NCBI RefSeq assembly: GCF_000764665.1
Contig: NZ_JRGM01000145.1
Location: 47,656-111,655, forward strand
Direction: 5' to 3'
DNA length: 64,000 nucleotides
From: Aeromonas lacus
Lineage (GTDB): Bacteria; Pseudomonadota; Gammaproteobacteria; Enterobacterales; Aeromonadaceae
Under the pieces are notes generated by a model. The model saw nothing but the letters and a program-made list of their open reading frames with translations, did no database searches and was not told the origin of the DNA. Both the position numbers and the translations under genes were made by a program. Of the stretch, positions 39,660 through 48,697 are shown one piece after another (the stretch's first letter is position 1; every line of letters begins with the position of its first letter).

Positions 39660-40286
39660 TTATTCTGCCAGTAACTGTTGCAGCAAGTTTTGTTGTGCCT
39701 GCTGTTGATGACGCATCTCCAGCCGTTGGCACTCAATAATGGCTCTGAGCTGGAACAGTGCCTGCTCGAACTCTTCATTGATAATCACGTAGTCATATTC
39801 GTCGTAGTGCACCATTTCGGCAATGGCTTTCGCCATCCGGCCGGCGATCACTTCTGCGCTGTCCTGACCGCGGCCAATCAGACGGCGTTCCAGCTCTTCA
39901 CGGCTGGGAGGCAGGATGAAGATGGACTTGGTCGGCATCAGTTCGCGGATCTGGCGTGCGCCCTGCCAGTCGATGTCGAGGAATACGTCAATTCCCTGCG
40001 CCAGACAGGCTTCGATGGCGGCGCGGGAGGTGCCGTAGTAGTTGCCGAATACCTCGGCCCACTCCAGAAAATCGCCGCGCTCGATCAGCTCCTTGAACTC
40101 TTCCACCTTGACGAAGTGGTAGTGGACACCGTGCTCTTCGCCGGGACGAGTGGCGCGCGTGGTGTGGGAGACCGACAGCTGCATCTTGCCAGCTTGATTG
40201 TGGTTGGTCAGCAAGGCGTTGAGCAGACTGGATTTACCTGCGCCGCTCGGGGAGGAGATGATATAGAGAGTGCCTTGTTGCGCCAT
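39660..40286 (-). CDS. gmk: Guanylate kinase
   Basis: Gmk phosphorylates GMP to GDP with ATP. The 208-residue protein has the P-loop [11 protein letters not shown] near 11-21 and the GMP-binding region [20 protein letters not shown] near 37-56. The start at 40286 ([10 protein letters not shown]) matches E. coli Gmk (207); an ORF start at 40313 lacks family support. It heads the gmk-rpoZ-spoT series. Confidence 0.96.
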   Translation of the reverse strand: MAQQGTLYIISSPSGAGKSSLLNALLTNHNQAGKMQLSVSHTTRATRPGEEHGVHYHFVKVEEFKELIERGDFLEWAEVFGNYYGTSRAAIEACLAQGIDVFLDIDWQGARQIRELMPTKSIFILPPSREELERRLIGRGQDSAEVIAGRMAKAIAEMVHYDEYDYVIINEEFEQALFQLRAIIECQRLEMRHQQQAQQNLLQQLLAE

Positions 40287-40433
40287 GTTATTACCTTTAA
40301 TCGGAACCCGCATTTTGGTTGTAGCAGAGGCCGCCGTCTTGTGCCCGAAAGGGAGACAGCCAAACGCATGATGCGGATAAATTCTTGGATCAGGGGGATG
40401 TAAAGGCGGCGAATTTTAACAGAAGGTGGCGAA

Positions 40434-40464
40434 TAAAAAAACGGCCGGAATCATATTCCGGCCG
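40434..40464 (-). terminator. Intrinsic terminator after the family 9 glycosyltransferase
   Basis: CGGCCGGAAT, a CAT loop and ATTCCGGCCG form a ten-base stem; on the minus strand it is followed by a T-run (plus A-run 40435-40441). It lies about 120 bases beyond the glycosyltransferase stop. The remainder of 40287-40585 carries the gmk upstream region and no visible gene. Confidence 0.85.
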
Positions 40465-40585
40465 ATCAAAGTGTTCGTAGCTTGTTGCGGGAGCGTAACC
40501 CACATCGGTCGTTATTCTGCCTGTCGCTCCGGCATGGGGCCATCAGGTTATCCCTGCCTCACTGCTCGGGATTTCCGAGCTGCTT

Positions 40586-41641
40586 TCAGTCAGGCAGGTG
40601 GCGATCGGCGCAGAGGCGATCGAAGGCGGCGATCACCTGCTCGCTGGTGATTTTGCTCATGGCATCGGGATCCTTGAGACGGGTGCGCCAGCCGAGTTCG
40701 GCCAGCGGCTTGCCGGTCTCTTGCTCGATCAGGGTCTGATAGACGCTGACAACATAATCCCGGCAGAGATAGGGGCCGGTGCGGGCCGGATTGTGGTGGG
40801 CATAGAGGCCGATCACCGGTGTGCCGACAATGGTGGCCATATGGGTTGGGCCGGTGTCGGGGGCCAGCACCAGACTCGCCTCACCAATCAGCGCCAACAG
40901 CTGCTTGAGGTTGGTCTGGCCAACCAGATCGACCGGTTTGCTCTGGCTGAGTTGCTGGATGTCGGCGGCCAGATCCCGCTCCAGTTTGGCTGGCCCGCCA
41001 CAGAGGTAGACCTGAAAACCCTCGTTGGCGGCGTGATCCGCCAGCGCGGCATAGCCGGCGGCCGTCCAGTTCTTGAATGCCTTGCTGGCGGCGGCGCAGA
41101 TCAGCAGGGTCGGTTTGCCGCCAATCTTCTCCTTTGCCCAAGCCTGATGTTCGGCGCTGATGGGCAGCTGCCAATCCGGCGTCAGATCCTTGATGCCGAG
41201 CTCTTTGGCAAAGGCGAGGAAACCGTCCAGCACGTGGGGAGAGGCGGGCGAGGGTACCCGATGGTTGGTGAACAGCCACTGGCCGTCGTTGGCTCGCTCC
41301 CGATCAAACCCGAGTTTGACCTTGGCCTTGATGCCGAGGGTGGCGATGCTGGCGCGCATGGCCGCCTGCAGATGCAGCAGGGCATCAAACTGACGTCCAT
41401 TGAGGGTCTGCCACAGGTCGCGATAGCCGCGCCACCCCTTGCTCTTGTCGAAGGGGATCACCTCGACGCCGGGCAGATCGGCAAACAGGGTTGCCTCGAT
41501 TTTGCCGGTGATCCAGGTGATGCGGGTTTGCGGCCACTCCCGCTGGATGACCCGTACCAGTGCCAGTGCGTGGCAGCAGTCGCCGATGGCGGAGAGCCGC
41601 AGAATGCAGATGGAGGAGGGAGGCGTTTGAAATAGCGGCAT
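40586..41641 (-). CDS. Family 9 glycosyltransferase (LPS heptosyltransferase, OpsX-like)
   Basis: The 351-residue protein belongs to the ADP-heptose:LPS heptosyltransferase family: CILRLSAIGDCCHALALVRV near 12-31 is the N-terminal motif and VLAPDTGPTHMATIVGTPVI near 260-279 the donor-binding motif. It would add a core sugar to LPS at the inner membrane. It diverges from kdkA; in Haemophilus, OpsX adds heptose to the KdkA-phosphorylated Kdo, so an OpsX-like role is inferred. The start at 41641 is the better candidate; 41662 is possible. Confidence 0.85.
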   Translation of the reverse strand: MPLFQTPPSSICILRLSAIGDCCHALALVRVIQREWPQTRITWITGKIEATLFADLPGVEVIPFDKSKGWRGYRDLWQTLNGRQFDALLHLQAAMRASIATLGIKAKVKLGFDRERANDGQWLFTNHRVPSPASPHVLDGFLAFAKELGIKDLTPDWQLPISAEHQAWAKEKIGGKPTLLICAAASKAFKNWTAAGYAALADHAANEGFQVYLCGGPAKLERDLAADIQQLSQSKPVDLVGQTNLKQLLALIGEASLVLAPDTGPTHMATIVGTPVIGLYAHHNPARTGPYLCRDYVVSVYQTLIEQETGKPLAELGWRTRLKDPDAMSKITSEQVIAAFDRLCADRHLPD

Positions 41642-41838
41642 GATGTGGCGCACGGCTGGCAAAAAGGGTGGATGGCATTATGCAAACTCCCCTGTGGATT
41701 GTAAAATTGCGCGCAATCGTCAGCCGGGCTTTGCCACCCGAATAGCCGCCATGGCTGGCACATGTTGCGGGCATGCCACAGTCGCAGCCTCATCGCCCAT
41801 AAACAGGGGCGATCAACGACCCACCGAGCGGGATCTCC

Positions 41839-42555
41839 ATGATGCTGATACAGACCGAACACAACCAGGTTTGCTGGTTCGCCGAAGGGGCCTTTCGTGA
41901 CCCCACTTCCCAGTTATTCGAACCGGCCTGGTGGCAGAACAACCGTCAGGTGGTGGGAACCTCCATTGGCCGCGGCGTGACCTGGTTCGTCAAGGATGAG
42001 TCCCGCCATCTGGTGCTGCGCCACTACTATCGCGGCGGCATGGTGGGCAAGGTGGTGCGGGATCGCTTCTGGTTCGAAGGGGTCGAATCGAGCCGCGCCA
42101 TGGCGGAATACACCCTGCTGGCCAAGTTGTGCGAGCTGGGGTTGCCGGTGCCGCGTCCGTTTGGTGCACGGATGGCCAAACAGGGCCCATTTTATCGCGC
42201 CGACATCCTGATCGAGCGTATTCGCGGTGCCAAGGACATGGTCGCCCTGCTCAAGCAGGGGCCGGTTGCCAGCGAGGTGTGGTACAAGATTGGCCAGACG
42301 GTACGCCAGCTGCACGATGCCGGGGTCTACCACGCCGATCTCAACAGCCACAACCTGCTGCTCGATCAGGATGAGAAGGTGTGGGTGATCGACTTCGACA
42401 AGGGGGCGATCCGCTCCCCCGGCGAGTGGCAGAAGGGCAATCTGGAGCGGCTATTGCGTTCCTTCAACAAGGAGTCCCAACTGCACACCAGCTTCCACTT
42501 CGTACCGGACAACTGGCAAACCCTGATGGAGGGTTATCACGGAAAAGCGAGCTGA
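41839..42555 (+). CDS. kdkA: 3-deoxy-D-manno-octulosonic acid kinase KdkA
   Basis: KdkA phosphorylates the single Kdo of the LPS core, using ATP. The 238-residue protein is of the WaaP/KdkA kinase fold: LVLRHYYRGGMVGKVVRDRF near 53-72, the catalytic loop YHADLNSHNLLLD near 164-176 and the metal-binding VIDFDKGAIR. A second ATG lies three bases in. It diverges from the family 9 glycosyltransferase, consistent with joint core synthesis. Confidence 0.93.
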   Translation: MMLIQTEHNQVCWFAEGAFRDPTSQLFEPAWWQNNRQVVGTSIGRGVTWFVKDESRHLVLRHYYRGGMVGKVVRDRFWFEGVESSRAMAEYTLLAKLCELGLPVPRPFGARMAKQGPFYRADILIERIRGAKDMVALLKQGPVASEVWYKIGQTVRQLHDAGVYHADLNSHNLLLDQDEKVWVIDFDKGAIRSPGEWQKGNLERLLRSFNKESQLHTSFHFVPDNWQTLMEGYHGKAS

Positions 42556-42625
42556 CCCTGTTGCTCGCCGCCATGGCCAATGTTACTTATGAATCAGCTC
42601 TTCAGATTCGGTTTCGAGGTGCCCC

Positions 42626-43489
42626 ATGGAAATGCTCAAGACACCTTTGGTGGATGTCACCGCCCGGCTTGATCCGGGTCTGCTGTTCGATGCCATGGCG
42701 CTGCTGGAGGCCGGGATCTGGACCTGGTCCCCGCAACAGGGACTGCGCCGCGATCCCTCCTGCCTGCGCCTGCTGGGGCTTGGCGAAAGCTGGCCGGATG
42801 ATCTCGGCTGGCTGGAGCGGGTGCATCCCGACGACGTTGCCCGGCTGGCAGATGCCCTGAGCGCCTGCCAGAGCGGCCGCAGCAGCGGTCTGCGCCTCGA
42901 ATATCGCATTCTTCACCACCACGGCCATTACATCCGGCTGGAAGAGAGGATCCGCCGTGACGAGCGGGGCCATCTGCTTGGCGTGGTGCGCCATCTCGAT
43001 CCCGCCGTCGTGCTGGTGGAAGAGCGGCACGGCACCGATCCGCTGACTGGGCTGGAGAGTCGCAGCCGCTTCGAGCAACTGCTGGAGGAGAGGTTGTTGG
43101 CCGAGGGGGGGAGTTTCAGTCTGCTGCAGTTCTCCGTCGATCACATGGCCAAGATCCGCCAGCTCTTTGGCGAGGTTGCCTGTGACGCCATGCTGGCCAA
43201 GCTGGCGCGCATCGTGCGCCACGAGCTGCGCCGCGAAGATCCCTTCGCCCGCAGGGATGAGGATGGCTTTATTCTGATGCTCTCCCGCACCGAGCGGATG
43301 AAGGGGCTGGAGATTGCCGAGCGGCTGCGCCTCGAGATTGCCGACGCCAGCCTGCTGCCACAGCGGCCGGTGACCGTCAGCATCGGACTGGTACAGAGCC
43401 AGTCCGGCGAGCAGCTTGACCATCTGCTGGCCCGGCTGGCCACCTGCCATGGTCAGGCCAGACGGGAGCGCAACGCCGTCGTCGGCTAG
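42626..43489 (+). CDS. PAS-GGDEF protein with degenerate active site
   Basis: The 287-residue protein has a PAS-like region (about 20-125, WTWSPQQGLRRDPSCLRLLG, then LEYRILHHHGHYIRLEERI) and a GGDEF domain (DPLTGLESRSRFEQLLEERL near 137-156, DPFARRDEDGFILMLSR near 205-221). The signature reads DEDGF instead of GGDEF, so diguanylate cyclase activity is doubtful; it may bind GTP or c-di-GMP, or act as a regulator. It lies 70 bases after kdkA. Confidence 0.85.
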   Translation: MEMLKTPLVDVTARLDPGLLFDAMALLEAGIWTWSPQQGLRRDPSCLRLLGLGESWPDDLGWLERVHPDDVARLADALSACQSGRSSGLRLEYRILHHHGHYIRLEERIRRDERGHLLGVVRHLDPAVVLVEERHGTDPLTGLESRSRFEQLLEERLLAEGGSFSLLQFSVDHMAKIRQLFGEVACDAMLAKLARIVRHELRREDPFARRDEDGFILMLSRTERMKGLEIAERLRLEIADASLLPQRPVTVSIGLVQSQSGEQLDHLLARLATCHGQARRERNAVVG

Positions 43490-43496
43490 CTATCAC

Positions 43497-44351
43497 TCAG
43501 GATGAAGTGACCTTGCGATGCTGGCACACCTTGAGGGATGCCAGCATCAGCACGCCGCCGATGGCCAGTCTGGTCAAATCGGTATCCTTGCCCCAGATCA
43601 GCAGATTGACCAGCAAGCCGGCCGGAATGAGCGCATTGTTCATGATGGCCAGCACCCCGCTACTGACCAGCGTTGCCCCCTTGTTCCACAGGAAGTAGCC
43701 CAGCCCCGAAGCGCCCACCCCCAGCCAGAGCAGAATGCCCCACTGCAGCCCGCTGTTCGGGTACTGGGGTTTGCCCAGCAACCACCAGGCGGGCAGGGCG
43801 ATCACCAGCGCCCCCAGATAGAAGCAACCGAAAATCGCCAGCTGTGGCGGTTGCTCCGCCTCCCTCGCCAGCAGTACCTTGTAGCCCACCTGACCCATGG
43901 CAAAGCAGAGGTTGGCTCCCTGCACCACCAGAAAGCCCAGCGCATAGCTCTCGGTCAACCCGTCAAAGCGGATCACGGCTGCGCCGGCGACGGCCAGCAG
44001 GGCTCCCCACAGATAGGCGAGGTTGAAGCGCCGTTCAAGCAGGTCGTGGAGCAGGGTGACGTAGATGGGGGTGAAGATGGTAAAGACCAGCACTTCCGGT
44101 ACCGTCAGCAGCAGGAAGGAGTGGTAGTAGAAGAGATACATGATGCCGAGCTGGATGGCACCGAGAGCCATCAGCTTGCCTGCCAGAGCCGGGCGTAGCC
44201 AGCGGCGGCGCAGGAAGGGCAGAAAGACGAGGGTGGCGAGAGCGATGCGGGTCAGCACCGAAAAGTAGGCATCCACCTGACCGGCGAGGTAGACCCCGAT
44301 CAGGCTGAAGGAGAATGACCAGAGCAGGGTGACCCCTATCAAGTAGTTCAT
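43497..44351 (-). CDS. EamA/DMT-family transporter (first)
   Basis: The 284-residue membrane protein has about ten hydrophobic segments in two EamA repeats (MNYLIGVTLLWSFSFSLIGV; AYLWGALLAVAGAAVIRF near 113-130). Such DMT proteins export amino acids, carboxylates or metabolites. It is convergent with the GGDEF gene and diverges from a small DUF6314-like gene 40 bases away. The substrate is unknown. Confidence 0.88.
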   Translation of the reverse strand: MNYLIGVTLLWSFSFSLIGVYLAGQVDAYFSVLTRIALATLVFLPFLRRRWLRPALAGKLMALGAIQLGIMYLFYYHSFLLLTVPEVLVFTIFTPIYVTLLHDLLERRFNLAYLWGALLAVAGAAVIRFDGLTESYALGFLVVQGANLCFAMGQVGYKVLLAREAEQPPQLAIFGCFYLGALVIALPAWWLLGKPQYPNSGLQWGILLWLGVGASGLGYFLWNKGATLVSSGVLAIMNNALIPAGLLVNLLIWGKDTDLTRLAIGGVLMLASLKVCQHRKVTSS

Positions 44352-44391
44352 GTGGTTGATTTGTCATCAGTTGTCAATTTTTGAGGGGGCT

Positions 44392-44853
44392 ATGATGGCC
44401 GAGATGGAAGCGGCAATCCAGCGTTTATGGGCACGATTGCCACAGGTCGGAGCATTTGGCTTCACCGCCAGCAATGGCGAGGGATCGGCGACCGACTGGA
44501 ATGGTCGGGGCGAGGGGCGTGTGCAGGTGACCGATCATCAGGGGGGCTGGCTGTTTAGCGAGCAGGGCCGCTACACCACGCCCCATGGCCGGGTGCTCAC
44601 CATGCACAACCGTTTCTGGTGGCAACGTAGCGAGCGGGGGATCCGCCTTTCTCACCTGCGTTATGAGGCGCCGGTCAAACTGTTCGAGCTGCTGCCGCAG
44701 GGGGATGGCCGCTGGCTGACCGCCGAGCCTCATCTGTGCGGGGCGGATCACTACAGCGCCGAGCTGACCGAGATCGACGGCGGTTTTTTGCTGAGCTGGC
44801 AAATCACCGGGCCGCGCAAGAACGAGCGGCTCAGCTATCGCTATCTGCTCTGA
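44392..44853 (+). CDS. DUF6314-like conserved protein
   Basis: The 153-residue soluble protein has a repeating beta-rich pattern (GRGEGRVQVTDHQGGWLFSE near 37-56, YTTPHGRVLTMHNRFWWQR near 60-78, WLTAEPHLCGADHYSAELTE) and ends SYRYLL. It resembles the DUF6314 family, which has no known function. The start at 44392 follows GAGGGGGC; an earlier in-frame ATG at 44350 would overlap the divergent transporter. No role can be assigned. Confidence 0.7.
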   Translation: MMAEMEAAIQRLWARLPQVGAFGFTASNGEGSATDWNGRGEGRVQVTDHQGGWLFSEQGRYTTPHGRVLTMHNRFWWQRSERGIRLSHLRYEAPVKLFELLPQGDGRWLTAEPHLCGADHYSAELTEIDGGFLLSWQITGPRKNERLSYRYLL

Positions 44854-44870
44854 CGCCGGCTGGCAGGCAT

Positions 44871-44895
44871 AAAAAAACCGGCGCAGAGCGCCGGT
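44871..44895 (-). terminator. Minus-strand terminator after the small membrane ORF
   Basis: ACCGGCGC, an AGA loop and GCGCCGGT make an eight-base stem; on the minus strand it is followed by seven Ts (plus A-run 44871-44877). It would end a transcript covering the EamA gene and the 53-residue ORF. Confidence 0.8.
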
Positions 44896-44978
44896 AGCGG
44901 GGGACAAATCGGAGGTTTTTTAAAACAGTCCCAAAAAACAGGAGAGATGAACTCTCTTCACACACTCAGAAAAGCTAT

Positions 44979-45140
44979 TCAGGCACTCAGGGCATAGCTC
45001 AGCATGGCTTGCAGCTTGCTATCGAAGAACCAGGGCAGCAGTACCATCAACAGCCCCAGCATGCCCGCCAGTCGCTGGCGATATTGCCAGCCGGCAATCA
45101 GGACCAGGCCGCCGCACAGGGTGGTCAAGATGCCTGACAT
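44979..45140 (-). CDS. Candidate 53-residue membrane protein
   Basis: A minus-strand ORF from the ATG at 45140 encodes 53 residues with two hydrophobic stretches (ILTTLCGGLVLIAGW near 4-18 and LAGMLGLLMVLLPWFF near 24-39) and a polar tail ending ALSA. It overlaps the 3' end of the EamA gene by 16 bases in another frame, has GAGG eight bases before its ATG, and is followed by a terminator about 85 bases on. No family was recognised. It may be a translationally coupled partner of the transporter. Confidence 0.55.
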   Translation of the reverse strand: MSGILTTLCGGLVLIAGWQYRQRLAGMLGLLMVLLPWFFDSKLQAMLSYALSA

Positions 45141-46024
45141 AGGGTTGCCTCACGTTGTACACGACGCTGCTGGGCCCACTGATTCATGGCGACCGAGCCG
45201 AGGATCAGAGCCAGTGCCACGCCGGTGGTGGGGTGGATCTGTTCGCCGAGGAACAGGGCGCCCAGCATCACGCCGAACAGCGGCACCAGATAGTTGCTGA
45301 AGGAGGCGAACGTCGGGCCGGCCTTCTGGATCAGCGCCATGTAGAGGAAGTAGACCAGACCGGTACAGAGGGTACCCAGCACGGTAATCGCGCTCAGGGC
45401 CTGGCTGCTCGGCAGGGTCAGGCTGCTCAGGTCAACCATGAAGGGTGCGACCAGCAGCAACTGGATTGCCGAGGAGATCAGGATGTTGCGGGCAACGACT
45501 ACAGGGTGATCCTTGGCGAAGCGCTTGATCATCAGCAGACCGATGGCGAAGCAGCTGGCGCCCAGCAGGATGGCCATGGCACCGAGCAGACCGGCGTTCA
45601 TGCCTTGGGAGAGTTTTGGCCAGAACAGGGTGAGCACACCGGCAAAGCCGATGATCACGGAAAGCAAACCGGTTTTGGTGATTCTTTCACCAGAAATAAA
45701 CAGCGGTGCAGCCAGAATGGTCACAAACGGGATACAACCCATGACCACGGCCGCGATGGCGCTATCCACGTACTGCTGGCCCCAGGCGACCATGATAAAG
45801 GGGATGGTGGCATCCAGCAGGGCGATCAGCATGTAGGTACGCCACGGGGTGTGTTCACTCTTGAGGCGCATGAACAGGCAGAGCAGACCCAGGGTCAGGC
45901 TGCCGCACAGGGCACGACCCGCAGCCACCAGAATGGGGGGCAGCTCGGCAACGGCCTGGTGCATGAAAATGAACTGGGAACCCCACAGCAGGCCGATGGC
46001 CAGCAATAACAGATAGCTACGCAT
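45125..46024 (-). CDS. EamA/DMT-family transporter (second)
   Basis: The 299-residue protein has ten membrane segments in two EamA repeats: MRSYLLLLAIGLLWGSQFIF, later GLLSVIIGFAGVLTLFWPKL near 128-147 and GALFLGEQIHPTTGVALALI near 258-277. It is a probable metabolite exporter. The start at 46024 is chosen because upstream residues are charged and lack the family pattern. It diverges from a LysR-type gene and has a small membrane ORF overlapping its 3' end. Confidence 0.9.
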   Translation of the reverse strand: MRSYLLLLAIGLLWGSQFIFMHQAVAELPPILVAAGRALCGSLTLGLLCLFMRLKSEHTPWRTYMLIALLDATIPFIMVAWGQQYVDSAIAAVVMGCIPFVTILAAPLFISGERITKTGLLSVIIGFAGVLTLFWPKLSQGMNAGLLGAMAILLGASCFAIGLLMIKRFAKDHPVVVARNILISSAIQLLLVAPFMVDLSSLTLPSSQALSAITVLGTLCTGLVYFLYMALIQKAGPTFASFSNYLVPLFGVMLGALFLGEQIHPTTGVALALILGSVAMNQWAQQRRVQREATLCQAS

Positions 46025-46115
46025 TTTAATCTCCGATGTATTAAGCCTGCGCATTCTAGGCAATCTGTTACTATGGTAAAAATGAATTGTCGGCATTCAA
46101 CTATGGCTAATATCG

Positions 46116-47075
46116 ATGGATAGCTCTCTCTCCCGCCTCGACCTCAACTTGCTGGCGGTATTCGACATGCTGATGCAGGAGCGCAACGTCACTCGCGCTG
46201 CCGAGCGGCTGCATCTCTCCCAATCCACCGTCAGCCATGCGCTGGGTCGACTGCGGATCGCGCTGGATGACCCTCTCTTCGTGATGAGCCGACGGGAGAT
46301 GATGCCGACCGAGCGCGCCAAGGCGTTGGCTGGGCCGGTCCGGCAGGCGCTGGCGATGCTGGAGCAGGGGTTGCGTCAGGCCAAGGGATTCGAACCTGCC
46401 AGCGCGCGGCGGATTTTCCGTATTGCCACACCGGGTTCGGTAGAGCACGGGCTGGTGCCGCTGCTGGTGGATCGTTTGTTCCGCGCTGCGCCCCACTGCC
46501 GGCTGGAGGTGTGCGAACTGGCCGACAGCGACTACGAGCGGGAGCTGGAGAAGGGAGAGCTGGATTTGGTGATCGGTTTTGCCGGTGCCAACCACCTCTC
46601 GCCCCGTCTCTGGCGCGAGGAGTGGTTCAGCAATCCGCTGGTCTGCCTGTCGCCCCTTGGCAGCGAGCTGCCCGACCTGTTGACTCCGGTCGAGCTGGTC
46701 AGCCGCCCCCATATCCACACCTCCAGCTGGGGCCACAGTCAGGCGATGGTGGAGCTCTGGCTGGCCCGCTTCGGGGTGGAGCGGGAGCTGGGGGTCAGAT
46801 TGCCGAGCTTTATGGCAGTGCCGCCGCTGATGGCGACCGGCCGCTATCTGGTGGTGGTGCCCGAGATGATCGGGCGCCACTTCTGCCGCTACTACCCGCT
46901 GCGGATGCATCAGCTGGACCCGGAGATCCCCATCGTCTATCTGATGGCGGGCCACCCGCTGACCGCCCATGACGAGGCGATCAGCTGGTTCAAGAGCCTG
47001 CTGCACCAGTTGGTGTATGACCTCTACGGCGCCGATGCGCTCGGTACGCCGACTCAGCGGATGCTGGCGAAGTAG
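46116..47075 (+). CDS. LysR-family transcriptional regulator
   Basis: The 319-residue protein has the N-terminal [23 protein letters not shown] near 10-29 followed by [16 protein letters not shown] near 33-48, then the periplasmic-binding-like effector domain. It diverges from the EamA gene (91-base gap), the usual arrangement for a regulator and its transporter target; that is inferred. Its last 22 bases overlap the convergent trpS gene. Confidence 0.93.
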   Translation: MDSSLSRLDLNLLAVFDMLMQERNVTRAAERLHLSQSTVSHALGRLRIALDDPLFVMSRREMMPTERAKALAGPVRQALAMLEQGLRQAKGFEPASARRIFRIATPGSVEHGLVPLLVDRLFRAAPHCRLEVCELADSDYERELEKGELDLVIGFAGANHLSPRLWREEWFSNPLVCLSPLGSELPDLLTPVELVSRPHIHTSSWGHSQAMVELWLARFGVERELGVRLPSFMAVPPLMATGRYLVVVPEMIGRHFCRYYPLRMHQLDPEIPIVYLMAGHPLTAHDEAISWFKSLLHQLVYDLYGADALGTPTQRMLAK

Positions 47076-48067
47076 TCGAGCCCCATGGCGCTTTTCACCT
47101 CAGCCAAGACCTCGTCGGTGATGATGCGGGCCTGCTCGGTGCCCCGATAGAGCAGATCCAGCAGCTTCTCCTTGTCAGCGATGGCGGCCTCACGGCGCTC
47201 CCGCATCGGTGCGAGCAGGGTCTGCAGGCAGTCGTTGAGCACCTGTTTGCAGCGCATGTCCCCCAGTCCGCCGCGCCGGTAGTGAGCCTTCATCTCGGCG
47301 ACCAGCTCCTTGTCGGGGTGGAAGGCATCGAGATAGGCGAACACCGTATTCCCCTCCACCTGACCCGGATCGCTCACCTTGAGGTGGTTGGGGTCGGTAT
47401 ACATGGCGAACACCGCCTGCTTGACCTCTTCCGCCGACATGCCGAGCTCGATGGTGTTGCCGAGGGATTTGGACATCTTGGCCTTGCCGTCGATGCCGGG
47501 CAGGCGGCCGGTGTCGCTCAGGATCGGCTGGCACTCGGTCAGCACCTCTTTGCCCACCAGTGAGTTGAAGCGGCGAACGATCTCGTTGGTCTGCTCCAGC
47601 ATCGGCAGCTGATCTTCCCCAACCGGCACATGGCTGGCGCGAAAGGCAGTGATGTCGGCGGCCTGACTCACCGGATAAACCAGAAAACCGGCCGGCAGCG
47701 TGCGTTCGAACCCTTTTTGCTGGATCTCCGCCTTGACGGTGGGGTTGCGCTCCAGCCGGGCGACGCTGACCAGATTGAGGTAGTAGCAGGTGAGCTCGGC
47801 GAGGGCGGGCAGGGCGCTCTGCAGACAGAAGGTGGTCTTGGCCGGGTCGAGGCCGACCGCCAGATAGTCGGCCATTACCTCCAGCACGTTGTCGGTCACC
47901 TTGGCCGGGTTGTGGCCGTTGTCGGTCAGCGCCTGCAGATCGGCGATCATCACGAATTGACGGTAGTGGTGCTGGGCTTCGACGCGCTGGCGCAGGGAAC
48001 CGACATAGTGGCCGATGTGCAGTTTACCGGTGGGACGATCGCCAGTCAGGATTACGGGGTTGTGCAT
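47054..48067 (-). CDS. trpS: Tryptophan--tRNA ligase
   Basis: TrpS charges tRNA-Trp with tryptophan. The 337-residue class I synthetase has the HIGH motif at 17-20 ([13 protein letters not shown]) and KMSKS near 197 ([13 protein letters not shown]). It begins [15 protein letters not shown]. The 3' end overlaps the convergent LysR gene by 22 bases. Confidence 0.97.
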   Translation of the reverse strand: MHNPVILTGDRPTGKLHIGHYVGSLRQRVEAQHHYRQFVMIADLQALTDNGHNPAKVTDNVLEVMADYLAVGLDPAKTTFCLQSALPALAELTCYYLNLVSVARLERNPTVKAEIQQKGFERTLPAGFLVYPVSQAADITAFRASHVPVGEDQLPMLEQTNEIVRRFNSLVGKEVLTECQPILSDTGRLPGIDGKAKMSKSLGNTIELGMSAEEVKQAVFAMYTDPNHLKVSDPGQVEGNTVFAYLDAFHPDKELVAEMKAHYRRGGLGDMRCKQVLNDCLQTLLAPMRERREAAIADKEKLLDLLYRGTEQARIITDEVLAEVKSAMGLDYFASIR

Positions 48068-48109
48068 GTCACTCTCTCCAGTTGGGTGAGCCGGGAGGCG
48101 ACAAAGGGA

Positions 48110-48139
48110 TAAAAACAGTTGACCGCCTCTCGGCGGTCA
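48110..48139 (-). terminator. Terminator after uspA
   Basis: TGACCGCC, a TCTC loop and GGCGGTCA make an eight-base stem. On the minus strand it is followed by ACTGTTTTTATC, a short T-run. It is about 120 bases beyond the uspA stop and precedes the trpS start. Confidence 0.7.
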
Positions 48140-48259
48140 CGGTGTTTTCTTTGGGAAATCTACAATAGAAACGCGGTGCCGCCTGTTTAGGAGCAGCACC
48201 ACCAGTAGTTGTGATTGAATGCGGTCATGTTCATAGCAAATCAAACTACGCCGGTTTCA

Positions 48260-48697
48260 TTACTTCTGCAAGGGGACGACCAGCAGATCGCAGGGCACGG
48301 TATTCATCAGTTGGCGCGCACTCGAGGTGAGCAGGCTCCAGAAGCTCTGGCGATGGCCGCACACCAGCAGGTCGATCTCGTACTCCTTGACCGCCTGATT
48401 GACCCGCTCGCTCAGATCGCCGCAGATCACCAGCTTCTTCTCGATGGGGTAGTCCACCGAGGCGAGGAAGGACTCCAGCTTCTCTTTCGCTTCGGCGATC
48501 ACCTGATCCTGCACGTTGTCGATGTCGATATCGATCATTTCGGTGTAGAGATCCTTGAGGTCCACATCGACATGGATAACCGACAGCTTGGCGCCGTTGG
48601 AACGGGCTCTGTCCACCGCCTTGTCGATCACCTTGCGGTTATCTTCAGAGAGGTCGATCGCGGCCAGAATATGCTTGTAATAGGTTGTTCCACTCAT
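48260..48697 (-). CDS. uspA: Universal stress protein UspA
   Basis: The 145-residue protein has the Usp fold: YYKHILAAIDLSEDNRKVID near 6-25 and a C-terminal VCGHRQSFWSLLTSSARQLM near 112-131, which is the UspA form lacking the GxxG-ATP motif. UspA is induced by growth arrest and many stresses and protects DNA. It matches E. coli UspA closely at the C-terminus. The gene is monocistronic. Confidence 0.93.
   Translation of the reverse strand: MSGTTYYKHILAAIDLSEDNRKVIDKAVDRARSNGAKLSVIHVDVDLKDLYTEMIDIDIDNVQDQVIAEAKEKLESFLASVDYPIEKKLVICGDLSERVNQAVKEYEIDLLVCGHRQSFWSLLTSSARQLMNTVPCDLLVVPLQK

Noticed and set aside
45004..45300. 98-residue plus-strand ORF overlapping the EamA 3' end
   Set aside because: It lies opposite the EamA gene and small membrane ORF and lacks a ribosome site or recognisable motif.
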